A stretch of 48,604 nucleotides of DNA from Lineus longissimus (Eukaryota > Nemertea > Pilidiophora > Heteronemertea > Lineidae). Under the pieces are notes generated by a model. It did not search any database. It saw nothing but the letters and a program-made list of their open reading frames with translations, and was not told the origin of the DNA. Of this stretch, positions 1 to 14,800 are shown in pieces. The stretch is taken from NCBI RefSeq assembly GCF_910592395.1, contig NC_088310.1, forward strand, positions 29,034,991 to 29,083,594, in the 5' to 3' direction. The translations under genes and the position numbers were made by a program. Positions within the stretch are counted from its first letter, which is position 1; each line of letters opens with the position of its first letter.

Positions 1-70
1 AACAACTTACTATCTTTGAGACACCTTCAATAGCTACCTCCTCATCCAGTACATCTCACCCTTTGGATAG

Positions 71-3000
71 AACATCCTACTGTCTTTGAGACACCTTCAA
101 TAGCAAGCTCTTCATCCAGTACATCTCACCCTTTGGAGAGAACAACTTACTATCCTTGAGACACCTTCAACAGCTAGCTCCTCATCCAGTACATCTCACC
201 CTTTGGAGAGAACAACTTACTATCTTTGAGACACCTTGAATAGCTAGCTCCTCATCCAGTACATCTCACCCTTTGGAGAGAACAACTTACTATCTTTGAG
301 ACACCTTCAATAGGTACCTCCTCATCCAGTACATCTCACCATTTGGAAAGAACAACTTACAGTCTTTGAGACACCTTCAACAGCTACCTCCTCATCCAGT
401 ACATCTCACCCTTTGGAGAGAACAACTTACTATCTTTGAGACACCTTCAATAGCAAGCTCCTCATCCAGTACATCTCACCCTTTGGAGAGAACAACTTAC
501 TGTCTTTGAGACACCTTCAACAGCAAGCTCCTCATCCAGTACATCTCACCCTTTGAAAAGGAACAACCTACTGTCTTTTATACACCTTGAATAGCAAGCT
601 CCTCATCCAGTACATCTTACTCTTTGGAGAGAACAACTTACTATCTTTGAGACACCTTGAATAGCTAGCTCCTGATCCAGTACATCTCACCCTTTGGAGA
701 GAACACCTTACTATCTTTGAGACACCTTGAATAGCTAGCTCCTCATCCAGTACATCTCACCCTTTGGAGAGAACAACTTACTATCTTTGAGACACCTTCA
801 ACAGCTAGCTCCTCATCCAGTACATCTCACCCTTTGGAGAGAACAACTTACTATCTTTGAGACACCTTCAACAGCAAGCTCCTCATCCAGTACATCTCAC
901 CCTTTGGAGAGAACAACTTATTATCTTTGAGGCACCTTGAATAGCTAGCTCCTCATCCAGTACATCTCACTCTTTGGAGAGAACAACTTACTATCTTTGA
1001 GACACCTTCAACAGCTAGCTCCTCATCTAGTACATCTCACCCTTTGGAGAGAACAACTTACTATCTTTGAGACACCTTCAATAGCTAGCTTCTCATCCAG
1101 TACATCTCACCCTTTGGAGAGAACAACTTACTGTCTTTGAGACACCTTCAATAGCTAGCTCCTCATCCAGTACATCTCACCCTTTGAAAAGAACAACCTA
1201 CTCTCTTTTATACACCTTGAATAGGAAGCTCCTCATCCAGTACATCGCAGTCTTTGGAGAGAACAACGTACTATCTCTGAGACACCTTCATTAGCTAGCT
1301 TCTCATCCAGTACATCTCACCCTTTGGAGAGAACAACTTACTATCTTTGAGACACCTTCAACAGCTAGCTCCTCATCCAGTACATCTCACCCTTTGGAGA
1401 GAACAACTTACTATCTTTGAGACACCTTGAATAGCTAGCTCCTCATCCAGTACATCTCACTCTTTGGAGAGAACAACTTACTATCTTTGAGACACCTTGA
1501 ATAGTTCGCTCCTCATCCAGTACATCTCACCCATTGGAGAGAACAACTTAGTATCTTTGAGACACCTTCAATAGCTACCTCCTCATCCAGTACATCTCAC
1601 CCTTTGGATAGAACATCCTACTGTCTTTGATACACCTTGAATAGCTAGCTCCTCATCCAGTACATCTCACCCTTTGGAGAGAACAACTTACTATCCTTTA
1701 GACACCTTCAACAGCTAGCTCCTCATCCAGTACATCTCACCCTTTGGAGTGAACAACTTACTATCTTTGAGACACCTTGAATAGCTAGCTCCTCATCCAG
1801 TACATCTCACCCTTTGGAGAGAACAACTTACTATCTTTGAGACACCTTCAATAGCTACCTCCTCATCCAGTACATCTCACCCTTTGGATAGAACATCCTA
1901 CTGTCTTTGAGACACCTTCAATAGCAAGCTCTTCATCCAGTACATCTCACCCTTTGGAGAGAACAACTTACTATCCTTGAGACACCTTCAACAGCTAGCT
2001 CCTCATCCAGTACATCTCACCCCTTGGAGAGAACAACTTACTATCTTTGAGACACCTTCAATACCTACCTCCTCATCCAGTACATCTCACCCTTTGGAGA
2101 GAACAACTTACTATCTTTGAGACACCTTCAATAGGTACCTCCTCATCCAGTACATCTCACCCTTTGGATAGAACATCCTACTGTCTTTGAGACACCTTCA
2201 AAAGCAAGCTCTTCATCCAGTACATCTCACCCTTTGGAGAGAACAACTTACTATCCTTGAGACACCTTCAACAGCTAGCTCCTCATCCAGTACATCTCAC
2301 CCTTTGGAGAGAACAACTTACTATCTTTGAGACACCTTGAATAGCTAGCTCCTCATCCAGTACATCTCACCCTTTGGAGAGAACAACTTACTATCTTTGA
2401 GACACCTTCAATAGGTACCTCCTCATCCAGTACATCTCACCATTTGGAAAGAACAACTTACAGTCTTTGAGACACCTTCAACAGCTACCTCCTCATCCAG
2501 TACATCTCACCCTTTGGAGAGAACAACTTACTATCTTTGAGACACCTTCAATAGCAAGCTCCTCATCCAGTACATCTCACCCTTTGGAGAGAACAACTTA
2601 CTGTCTTTGAGACACCTTCAACAGCAAGCTCCTCATCCAGTACATCTCACCCTTTGAAAAGGAACAACCTACTGTCTTTTATACACCTTGAATAGCAAGC
2701 TCCTCATCCAGTACATCTTACTCTTTGGAGAGAACAACTTACTATCTTTGAGACACCTTGAATAGCTAGCTCCTGATCCAGTACATCTCACCCTTTGGAG
2801 AGAACACCTTACTATCTTTGAGACACCTTGAATAGCTAGCTCCTCATCCAGTACATCTCACCCTTTGGAGAGAACAACTTACTATCTTTGAGACACCTTC
2901 AACAGCTAACTCCTCATCCAGTACATCTCACCCTTTGGAGAGAACAACTTACTATCTTTGAGACACCTTCAACAGCTAGCTCCTCATCCAGTACATCTCA

Positions 3001-4341
3001 CCCTTTGGAGAGAACAACTTACTATCTTTGAGACACCTTCAACAGCAAGCTCCTCATCCAGTACATCTCACCCTTTGGAGAGAACAACTTACTATCTTTG
3101 AGGCACCTTGAATAGCTAGCTCCTCATCCAGTACATCTCACTCTTTGGAGAGAACAACTTAATATCTTTGAGACACCTTCAACAGCTAGCTCCTCATCTA
3201 GTACATCTCACCCTTTGGAGAGAACAACTTACTATCTTTGAGACACCTTCAATAGCTAGCTTCTCATCCAGTACATCTCACCCTTTGGAGAGAACAACTT
3301 ACTGTCTTTGAGACACCTTCAATAGCTAGCTCCTCATCCAGTACATCTCACCCTTTGAAAAGAACAACCTACTCTCTTTTATACACCTTGAATAGGAAGC
3401 TCCTCATCCAGTACATCGCAGTCTTTGGAGAAAACAACTTACTATCTCTGAGACACCTTCAATAGCTAGCTTCTCATCCAGTACATCTCACCCTTTGGAG
3501 AGAACAACTTACTATCTTTGAGACACCTTGAACAGCTAGCTCCTCATCCAGTACATCTCACCCTTTGGAGAGAACAACTTACTATCTTTGAGACACCTTG
3601 AATAGCTAGCTCCTCATCCAGTACATCTCACTCTTTGGAGAGAACAACTTACTATCTTTGAGACACCTTGAATAGTTCGCTCCTCATCCAGTACATCTCA
3701 CCCATGGAGAGAACAACTTAGTATCTTTGAGACACCTTCAATAGCTACCTCCTCATCCAGTACATCTCACCCTTTGGATAGAACATCCTACTGTCTTTGA
3801 TACACCTTGAATAGCTAGCTCCTCATCCAGTACATCTCACCCTTTGGAGAGAACAACTTACTATCCTTTAGACACCTTCAACAGCTAGCTCCTCATCCAG
3901 TACATCTCACCCTTTGGAGTGAACAACTTACTATCTTTGAGACACCTTGAATAGCTAGCTCCTCATCCAGTACATCTCACCCTTTGGAGAGAACAACTTA
4001 CTATCTTTGAGACACCTTCAATAGCTACCTCCTCATCCAGTACATCTCACCCTTTGGATAGAACATCCTACTGTCTTTGAGACACCTTCAATAGCAAGCT
4101 CTTCATCCAGTACATCTCACCCTTTGGAGAGAACAACTTACTATCCTTGAGACACCTTCAACAGCTAGCTCCTCATCCAGTACATCTCACCCCTTGGAGA
4201 GAACAACTTACTATCTTTGAGACACCTTCAATACCTACCTCCTCATCCAGTACATCTCACCCTTTGGAGAGAACAACTTACTATCTTTGAGACACCTTCA
4301 ATAGGTACCTCCTCATCCAGTACATCTCACCCTTTGGATAG
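71..4341. repeat. Two tandem ~2.1-kb higher-order repeat units of the 70-bp satellite
   Basis: The variant monomer with GGATAGAACATCC followed by AGCAAGCTCTTC recurs at 71, 2172 and 4342. The one-base-expanded monomer CTTTGAAAAGGAACAAC recurs at 551, 2652 and 4822. Both markers give offsets of 2101 bp (30 monomers plus 1 bp) and 2170 bp (31 monomers, with one inserted and one deleted base). The order of intermediate variant monomers is the same in both copies, for example CATTTGGAAAG, then CAGCTACC, then the expanded monomer. This is a true higher-order repeat rather than random monomer similarity. The second copy carries one extra monomer. Confidence 0.85.
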
Positions 4342-7300
4342 AACATCCTACTGTCTTTGAGACACCTTCAATAGCAAGCTCTTCATCCAGTACATCTCAC
4401 CCTTTGGAGAGAACAACTTACTATCCTTGAGACACCTTCAACAGCTAGCTCCTCATCCAGTACATCTCACCCTTTGGAGAGAACAACTTACTATCTTTGA
4501 GACACCTTGAATAGCTAGCTCCTCATCCAGTACATCTCACCCTTTGGAGAGAACAACTTACTATCTTTGAGACACCTTCAATAGGTACCTCCTCATCCAG
4601 TACATCTCACCATTTGGAAAGAACAACTTACAATCTTTGAGACACCTTCAACAGCTACCTCCTCATCCAGTACATCCCACCCTTTGGAGAGAACAACTTA
4701 CTATCTTTGAGACACCTTCAATAGCAAGCTCCTCATCCAGTACATCTCACCCTTTGGAGAGAACAACTTACTGTCTTTGAGACACCTTCAACAGCAAGCT
4801 CCTCATCCAGTACATCTCACCCTTTGAAAAGGAACAACCTACTGTCTTTTATACACCTTGAATAGCAAGCTCCTCATCCAGTACATCTTACTCTTTGGAG
4901 AGAACAACTTACTATCTTTGAGACACCTTGAATAGCTAGCTCCTGATCCAGTACATCTCACCCTTTGGAGAGAACACCTTACTATCTTTGAGACACCTTG
5001 AATAGCTAGCTCCTCATCCAGTACATCTCACCCTTTGGAGAGAACAACTTACTATCTTTGAGACACCTTCAACAGCTAACTCCTCATCCAGTACATCTCA
5101 CCCTTTGGAGAGAACAACTTACTATCTTTGAGACACCTTCAACAGCTAGCTCCTCATCCAGTACATCTCACCCTTTGGAGAGAACAACTTACTATCTTTG
5201 AGGCACCTTGAATAGCTAGCTCCTCATCCAGTACATCTCACTCTTTGGAGAGAACAACTTACTATCTTTGAGACACTTTCAACAGCTAGCTCCTCATCTA
5301 GTACATCTCACCCTTTGGAGAGAACAACTTACTATCTTTGAGACACCTTCAATAGCTAGCTTCTCATCCAGTACATCTCACCCTTTGGAGAGAACAACTT
5401 ACTGTCTTTGAGACACCTTCAATAGCTAGCTCCTCATCCAGTACATCTCACCCTTTGGAGAGAACAACCTACTCTCTTTTATACACCTTGAATAGGAAGC
5501 TCCTCATCCAGTACATCGCACTCTTTGGAGAGAACAACTTACTATCTTTGAGACACCTTGAATAGCTAGCTCCTCATCCAGTACATCGCACTCTTTGGAG
5601 AGAACAACTTACTATCTTTGAGACACCTTCAATACCTACCTCCTCATCCAGTACATCTCACCCTTTGATGAGAACATCCTACTGTCTTTGAGCCACCTTG
5701 AATAGCTAGCTCCTCATCCAGTACATCTCACCCTTTGGAGAGAACAACTTACTATCTTTGAGACACCTTGAATAGCTACCTCCTCATCCAGTACATCTCA
5801 CCCTTTGGATAGAACATCCTACTGTCTTTGAGACACCTTCAATAGCAAGCTCTTCATCCAGTACATCTCACCCTTTGGAGAGAACAACTTACTATCTTTG
5901 AGACACCTTCAACAGCAAGCTCCTCATCCAGTACATCTCACCCTTTGGAGAGAACAACTTACTATCTTTGAGGCACCTTGAATAGCTAGCTCCTCATCCA
6001 GTACATCTCACTCTTTGGAGAGAACAACTTACTATCTTTGAGACACCTTCAACAGCTAGCTCCTCATCTAGTACATCTCACCCTTTGGAGAGAACAACTT
6101 ACTATCTTTGAGACACCTTCAATAGCTAGCTTCTCATCCAGTACATCTCACCCTTTGGAGAGAACAACTTACTGTCTTTGAGACACCTTCAATAGCTACC
6201 TCCTCATCCAGTACATCTCACCCTTTGGAGAGAACATCCTACTGTCTTTGATACACCTTGAATAGCTAGCTCCTCATCCAGTACATCTCACCCTTTGGAA
6301 AGAACAACTTGCAGTCTTTGAGACACCTTGAATAGCTAGCTCCTCATCCAGTACATCTCACTCTTTGGAGAGAACAACTTACTATCTTTGAGACACCTTC
6401 AACAGCTAGCTCCTCATCCAGTACATCTCACCCTTTGGAGAGAACAACTTACTATCTTTGAGACACCTTCAACAGCTAGCTCCTCATCCAGTACATCTCA
6501 CCCTTTGGAGAGAACAACTTACTATCTTTGAGACACCTTGAATAGCTAGCTCCTCATCCAGTACATCTCACTCTTTGGAGAGAACAACTTACTATCTTTG
6601 AGACACCTTGAATAGCTCGCTCCTCATCCAGTACATCTCACCCTTTGGAGAGAACAACTTACTATCTTTGAGACACCTTCAATAGCTACCTCCTCATCCA
6701 GTACATCTCACCCTTTGGAGTGAACAACTTACTATCTTTGAGACACCTTCAATAGCTAGCTCCTCATCCAGTACATCTCACCCTTTGGAGAGAACAACTT
6801 ACTATCTTTGAGACACCTTCAATAGCTACCTCCTCATCTAGTACATCTCACCCTTTGGATAGAACATCCTACTGTCTTTGAGACACCTTCAATAGCAAGC
6901 TCTTCATCCAGTACATCTCACCCTTTGGAGAGAACAACTTACTATCCTTGAGACACATTCAACAGCTAGCTCCTCATCCAGTACATCTCACCCTTTGGAG
7001 AGAACAACTTACTATCTTTGAGACACCTTGAATAGCTAGCTCCTCATCCAGTACATCTCACTCTTTGGAGAGAACAACTTACTATCTTTGAGACACCTTG
7101 AATAGTTCGCTCCTCATCCAGTACATCTCACCCATTGGAGAGAACAACTTAGTATCTTTGAGACACCTTCAATAGCTACCTCCTCATCCAGTACATCTCA
7201 CCCTTTGGATAGTACATCCTACTGTCTTTGATACACCTTGAATAGCTAGCTCCTCATCCAGTACATCTCACCCTTTGGAGAGAACAACTTACTATCCTTT

Positions 7301-10300
7301 AGACACCTTCAACAGCTAGCTCCTCATCCAGTACATCTCACCCTTTGGAGTGAACAACTTACTATCTTTGAGACACCTTGAATAGCTAGCTCCTCATCCA
7401 GTACATCTCACCCTTTGGAGAGAACAACTTACTATCCTTGAGACACCTTCAACAGCTAGCTTCTCATCCAGTACATCTCACCCTTTGGAGAGAACAACTT
7501 ACTGTCTTTGAGACACCTTCAATAGCTAGCTCCTCATCCAGTACATCTCACCCTTTGAAAAGAACAACCTACTCTCTTTTATACACCTTGAATAGGAAGC
7601 TCCTCATCCAGTACATCGCAGTCTTTGGAGAGAACAACTTACTACCTCTGAGACACCTTCAATAGCTAGCTTCTCATCCAGTACATCTCACCCTTTGGAG
7701 AGAACAACTTACTATCTTTGAGACACCTTCAACAGCTAGCTCCTCATCCAGTACATCTCACCCTTTGGAGAGAACAACTTACTATCTTTGAGACACCTTG
7801 AATAGCTAGCTCCTCATCCAGTACATCTCACTCTTTGGAGAGAACAACTTACTATCTTTGAGACACCTTGAATAGTTCGCTCCTCATCCAGTACATCTCA
7901 CCCATTGGAGAGAACAACTTAGTATCTTTGAGACACCTTCAATAGCTACCTCCTCATCCAGTACATCTCACCCTTTGGATAGAACATCCTACTGTCTTTG
8001 ATACACCTTGAATAGCTAGCTCCTCATCCAGTACATCTCACCCTTTGGAGAGAACAACTTACTATCCTTTAGACACCTTCAACAGCTAGCTCCTCATCCA
8101 GTACATCTCACCCTTTGGAGTGAACAACTTACTATCTTTGAGACACCTTGAATAGCTAGCTCCTCATCCAGTACATCTCACCCTTTGGAGAGAACAACTT
8201 ACTATCTTTGAGACACCTTCAATAGCTACCTCCTCATCCAGTACATCTCACCCTTTGGATAGAACATCCTACTGTCTTTGAGACACCTTCAATAGCAAGC
8301 TCTTCATCCAGTACATCTCACCCTTTGGAGAGAACAACTTACTATCCTTGAGACACCTTCAACAGCTAGCTCCTCATCCAGTACATCTCACCCCTTGGAG
8401 AGAACAACTTACTATCTTTGAGACACCTTCAATACCTACCTCCTCATCCAGTACATCTCACCCTTTGGAGAGAACAACTTACTATCTTTGAGACACCTTC
8501 AATAGGTACCTCCTCATCCAGTACATCTCACCCTTTGGATAGAACATCCTACTGTCTTTGAGACACCTTCAATAGCAAGCTCTTCATCCAGTACATCTCA
8601 CCCTTTGGAGAGAACAACTTACTATCCTTGAGACACCTTCAACAGCTAGCTCCTCATCCAGTACATCTCACCCTTTGGAGAGAACAACTTACTATCTTTG
8701 AGACACCTTGAATAGCTAGCTCCTCATCCAGTACATCTCACCCTTTGGAGAGAACAACTTACTATCTTTGAGACACCTTCAATAGGTACCTCCTCATCCA
8801 GTACATCTCACCATTTGGAAAGAACAACTTACAGTCTTTGAGACACCTTCAACAGCTACCTCCTCATCCAGTACATCTCACCCTTTGGAGAGAACAACTT
8901 ACTATCTTTGAGACACCTTCAATAGCAAGCTCCTCATCCAGTACATCTCACCCTTTGGAGAGAACAACTTACTGTCTTTGAGACACCTTCAACAGCAAGC
9001 TCCTCATCCAGTACATCTCACCCTTTGAAAAGGAACAACCTACTGTCTTTTATACACCTTGAATAGCAAGCTCCTCATCCAGTACATCTTACTCTTTGGA
9101 GAGAACAACTTACTATCTTTGAGACACCTTGAATAGCTAGCTCCTGATCCAGTACATCTCACCCTTTGGAGAGAACACCTTACTATCTTTGAGACACCTT
9201 GAATAGCTAGCTCCTCATCCAGTACATCTCACCCTTTGGAGAGAACAACTTACTATCTTTGAGACACCTTCAACAGCTAACTCCTCATCCAGTACATCTC
9301 ACCCTTTGGAGAGAACAACTTACTATCTTTGAGACACCTTCAACAGCTAGCTCCTCATCCAGTACATCTCACCCTTTGGAGAGAACAACTTACTATCTTT
9401 GAGACACCTTCAACAGCAAGCTCCTCATCCAGTACATCTCACCCTTTGGAGAGAACAACTTACTATCTTTGAGGCACCTTGAATAGCTAGCTCCTCATCC
9501 AGTACATCTCACTCTTTGGAGAGAACAACTTACTATCTTTGAGACACCTTCAACAGCTAGCTCCTCATCTAGTACATCTCACCCTTTGGAGAGAACAACT
9601 TACTATCTTTGAGACACCTTCAATAGCTAGCTTCTCATCTAGTACATCTCACCCTTTGGAGAGAACAACTTACTGTCTTTGAGACACCTTCAATAGCTAG
9701 CTCCTCATCCAGTACATCTCACCCTTTGAAAAGAACAACCTACTCTCTTTTATACACCTTGAATAGGAAGCTCCTCATCCAGTACATCGCAGTCTTTGGA
9801 GAGAACAACTTACTATCTCTGAGACACCTTCAATAGCTAGCTTCTCATCCAGTACATCTCACCCTTTGGAGAGAACAACTTACTATCTTTGAGACACCTT
9901 CAACAGCTAGCTCCTCATCCAGTACATCTCACCCTTTGGAGAGAACAACTTACTATCTTTGAGACACCTTGAATAGCTAGCTCCTCATCCAGTACATCTC
10001 ACTCTTTGGAGAGAACAACTTACTATCTTTGAGACACCTTGAATAGTTCGCTCCTCATCCAGTACATCTCACCCATTGGAGAGAACAACTTAGTATCTTT
10101 GAGACACCTTCAATAGCTACCTCCTCATCCAGTACATCTCACCCTTTGGATAGAACATCCTACTGTCTTTGATACACCTTGAATAGCTAGCTCCTCATCC
10201 AGTACATCTCACCCTTTGGAGAGAACAACTTACTATCCTTTAGACACCTTCAACAGCTAGCTCCTCATCCAGTACATCTCACCCTTTGGAGTGAACAACT

Positions 10301-10713
10301 TACTATCTTTGAGACACCTTGAATAGCTAGCTCCTCATCCAGTACATCTCACCCTTTGGAGAGAACAACTTACTATCTTTGAGACACCTTCAATAGCTAC
10401 CTCCTCATCCAGTACATCTCACCCTTTGGATAGAACATCCTACTGTCTTTGAGACACCTTCAATAGCAAGCTCTTCATCCAGTACATCTCACCCTTTGGA
10501 GAGAACAACTTACTATCCTTGAGACACCTTCAACAGCTAGCTCCTCATCCAGTACATCTCACCCCTTGGAGAGAACAACTTACTATCTTTGAGACACCTT
10601 CAATACCTACCTCCTCATCCAGTACATCTCACCCTTTGGAGAGAACAACTTACTATCTTTGAGACACCTTCAATAGGTACCTCCTCATCCAGTACATCTC
10701 ACCCTTTGGATAG
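4342..10713. repeat. Higher-order repeat block with 4.2-kb and 2.17-kb offsets
   Basis: The same markers continue at 8543 and 10714 (GGATAGAACATCC) and at 9023 and 11194 (CTTTGAAAAGG). Offsets are 4201 bp (60 monomers plus 1) and 2171 bp (31 monomers plus 1). The 4201-bp unit looks like one ~2.17-kb unit with about 29 further monomers inserted. Part of that addition contains the distinctive monomers CTTTGATGAGAACATCC and GAGCCACC near 5661. The rare monomer pair around 5459 recurs at 11831, an offset of 6372 bp, which equals 4201 plus 2171. Larger composite blocks were therefore copied as well. Confidence 0.75.
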
Positions 10714-11829
10714 AACATCCTACTGTCTTTGAGACACCTTCAATAGCAAGCTCTTCATCCAGTACATCTCACCCTTTGGAGAGAACAACTTACTATCCTT
10801 GAGACACCTTCAACAGCTAGCTCCTCATCCAGTACATCGCACTCTTTGGAGAGAACAACTTACTATCTTTGAGACACCTTGAATAGCTAGCTCCTCATCC
10901 AGTACATCTCACCCTTTGGAGAGAACAACTTACTATCTTTGAGACACCTTCAATAGGTACCTCCTCATCCAGTACATCTCACCATTTGGAAAGAACAACT
11001 TACAGTCTTTGAGACACCTTCAACAGCTACCTCCTCATCCAGTACATCTCACCCTTTGGAGAGAACAACTTACTATCTTTGAGACACCTTCAATAGCAAG
11101 CTCCTCATCCAGTACATCTCACCCTTTGGAGAGAACAACTTACTGTCTTTGAGACACCTTCAACAGCAAGCTCCTCATCCAGTACATCTCACCCTTTGAA
11201 AAGGAACAACCTACTGTCTTTTATACACCTTGAATAGCAAGCTCCTCATCCAGTACATCTTACTCTTTGGAGAGAACAACTTACTATCTTTGAGACACCT
11301 TGAATAGCTATCTCCTGATCCAGTACATCTCACCCTTTGGAGAGAACACCTTACTATCTTTGAGACACCTTGAATAGCTAGCTCCTCATCCAGTACATCT
11401 CACCCTTTGGAGAGAACAACTTACTATCTTTGAGACACCTTCAACAGCTAACTCCTCATCCAGTACATCTCACCCTTTGGAGAGAACAACTTACTATCTT
11501 TGAGACACCTTCAACAGCTAGCTCCTCATCCAGTACATCTCACCCTTTGGAGAGAACAACTTACTATCTTTGAGGCACCTTGAATAGCTAGCTCCTCATC
11601 CAGTACATCTCACTCTTTGGAGAGAACAACTTACTATCTTTGAGACACCTTCAACAGCTAGCTCCTCATCTAGTACATCTCACCCTTTGGAGAGAACAAC
11701 TTACTATCTTTGAGACACCTTCAATAGCTAGCTTCTCATCCAGTACATCTCACCCTTTGGAGAGAACAACTTACTGTCTTTGAGACACCTTCAATAGCTA
11801 GCTCCTCATCCAGTACATCTCACCCTTTG

Positions 11830-14800
11830 GAGAGAACAACCTACTCTCTTTTATACACCTTGAATAGGAAGCTCCTCATCCAGTACATCGCACTCTTTGG
11901 AGAGAACAACTTACTATCTTTGAGACACCTTGAATAGCTAGCTCCTCATCCAGTACATCGCACTCTTTGGAGAGAACAACTTACTATCTTTGAGACACCT
12001 TCAATAGCTACCTCCTTATCCAGTACATCTCACCCTTTGGAGAGAACATCCTACTGTCTTTGATACACCTTGAATAGCTAGCTCCTCATCCAGTGCATCT
12101 CACCCTTTGGAGAGAACAACTTACTATCTTTGAGACACCTTCAACAGCAAGCTCCTCATCCAGGATATCTCACCCTTTTCAGAGAACAACTTACTATCTT
12201 TGAGACACATTCAATAGCTAGCTCCTCATCCAGTACATCTCACCCTTTGGAGAGAACAACTTACTATCTTTGAGACACCTTGAATAGCTAGCTCCTCATC
12301 CAGTACATCTCACCCTTTGGAGAGAACAACTTACTATCTTTGAGACACCTTCAATACCTACCTCCTCATCCAGTACATCTCACCCTTTGATGAGAACATC
12401 CTACTGTCTTTGAGCCACCTTGAATAGCTAGCTCCTCATCCAGTACATCTCACCCTTTGGAGAGAACAACTTACTATCTTTGAGACACCTTGAATAGCTA
12501 CCTCCTCATCCAGTACATCTCACCCTTTGGATAGAACATCCTACTGTCTTTGAGACACCTTCAATAGCAAGCTCTTCATCCAGTACATCTCACCCTTTGG
12601 AGAGAACAACTTACTATCCTTGAGACATCTTCAACAGCTAGCTCCTCATCCAGTACATCTAACCCTTTGGAGAGAACAACTTACTATCTTTGAGACACCT
12701 TGAATAGCTAGCTCCTCATCCAGTACATCTCACCCTTTGGAGAGAACAACTTACTATCTTTGAGACACCTTCAATAGCTACCTCCTCATCCAGTACATCT
12801 CACCCTTTGGAGAGAACATCCTACTGTCTTTGATACACCTTGAATAGCTAGCTCCTCATCCAGTACATCTCACCCTTTGGAAAGAACAACTTGCAGTCTT
12901 TGAGACACCTTGAATAGCTAGCTCCTCATCCAGTACATCTCACTCTTTGGAGAGAACAACTTACTATCTTTGAGACACCTTCAACAGCTAGCTCCTCATC
13001 CAGTACATCTCACCCTTTGGAGAGAACAACTTACTATCTTTGAGACACCTTCAACAGCTAGCTCCTCATCCAGTACATCTCACCCTTTGGAGAGAACAAC
13101 TTACTATCTTTGAGACACCTTGAATAGCTAGCTCCTCATCCAGTACATCTCACTCTTTGGAGAGAACAACTTACTATCTTTGAGACACCTTGAATAGCTC
13201 GCTCCTCATCCAGTACATCTCACCCTTTGGAGAGAACAACTTACTATCTTTGAGACACCTTCAATAGCTACCTCCTCATCCAGTACATCTCACCCTTTGG
13301 AGTGAACAACTTACTATCTTTGAGACACCTTCAATAGCTAGCTCCTCATCCAGTACATCTCACCCTTTGGAGAGAACAACTTACTATCTTTGAGACACCT
13401 TCAATAGCTACCTCCTCATCTAGTACATCTCACCCTTTGGATAGAACATCCTACTGTCTTTGAGACACCTTCAATAGCAAGCTCTTCATCCAGTACATCT
13501 CACCCTTTGGAGAGAACAACTTACTATCCTTGAGACACATTCAACAGCTAGCTCCTCATCCAGTTCATCTCACCCTTTGGAGAGAACAACTTACTATCTT
13601 TGAGACACCTTGAATAGCTAGCTCCTCATCCAGTACATCTCACTCTTTGGAGAGAACAACTTACTATCTTTGAGACACCTTGAATAGTTCGCTCCTCATC
13701 CAGTACATCTCACCCATTGGAGAGAACAACTTAGTATCTTTGAGACACCTTCAATAGCTACCTCCTCATCCAGTACATCTCACCCTTTGGATAGAACATC
13801 CTACTGTCTTTGATACACCTTGAATAGCTAGCTCCTCATCCAGTACATCTCACCCTTTGGAGAGAACAACTTACTATCCTTTAGACACCTTCAACAGCTA
13901 GCTCCTCATCCAGTACATCTCACCCTTTGGAGTGAACAACTTACTATCTTTGAGACACCTTGAATAGCTAGCTCCTCATCCAGTACATCTCACCCTTTGG
14001 AGAGAACAACTTACTATCTTTGAGACACCTTCAATAGCTACCTCCTCATCCAGTACATCTCACCCTTTGGAGAGAACATCCTACTGTCTTTGAGACACCT
14101 TCAATAGCAAGCTCTTCATCCAGTACATCTCACCCTTTGGAGAGAACAACTTACTATCCTTGAGACACCTTCAACAGCTAGCTCCTCATCCAGTACATCT
14201 CACCCCTTGGAGAGAACAACTTACTATCTTTGAGACACCTTCAATACCTACCTCCTCATCCAGTACATCTCACCCTTTGGAGAGAACAACTTACTATCTT
14301 TGAGACACCTTCAATAGGTACCTCCTCATCCAGTACATCTCACCCTTTGGGTAGAACATCCTACTGTCTTTGAGACACCTTCAATAGCAAGCTCTTCATC
14401 CAGTACATCTCACCCTTTGGAGAGAACAACTTACTATCCTTGAGACACCTTCAACAGCTAGCTCCTCATCCAGTACATCTCACCCTTTGGAGAGAACAAC
14501 TTACTATCTTTGAGACACCTTCAATAGGTACCTCCTCATCCAGTACATCTCACCCTTTGGAGAGAACAACCTACTCTCTTTTATACACCTTGAATAGGAA
14601 GCTCCTCATCCAGTACATCGCACTCTTTGGAGAGAACAACTTACTATCTTTGAGACACCTTGAATAGCTAGCTCCTCATCCAGTACATCGCACTCTTTGG
14701 AGAGAACAACTTACTATCTTTGAGACACCTTCAATAGCTACCTCCTCATCCAGTACATCTCACCCTTTGGAGAGAACATCCTACTGTCTTTGATACACCT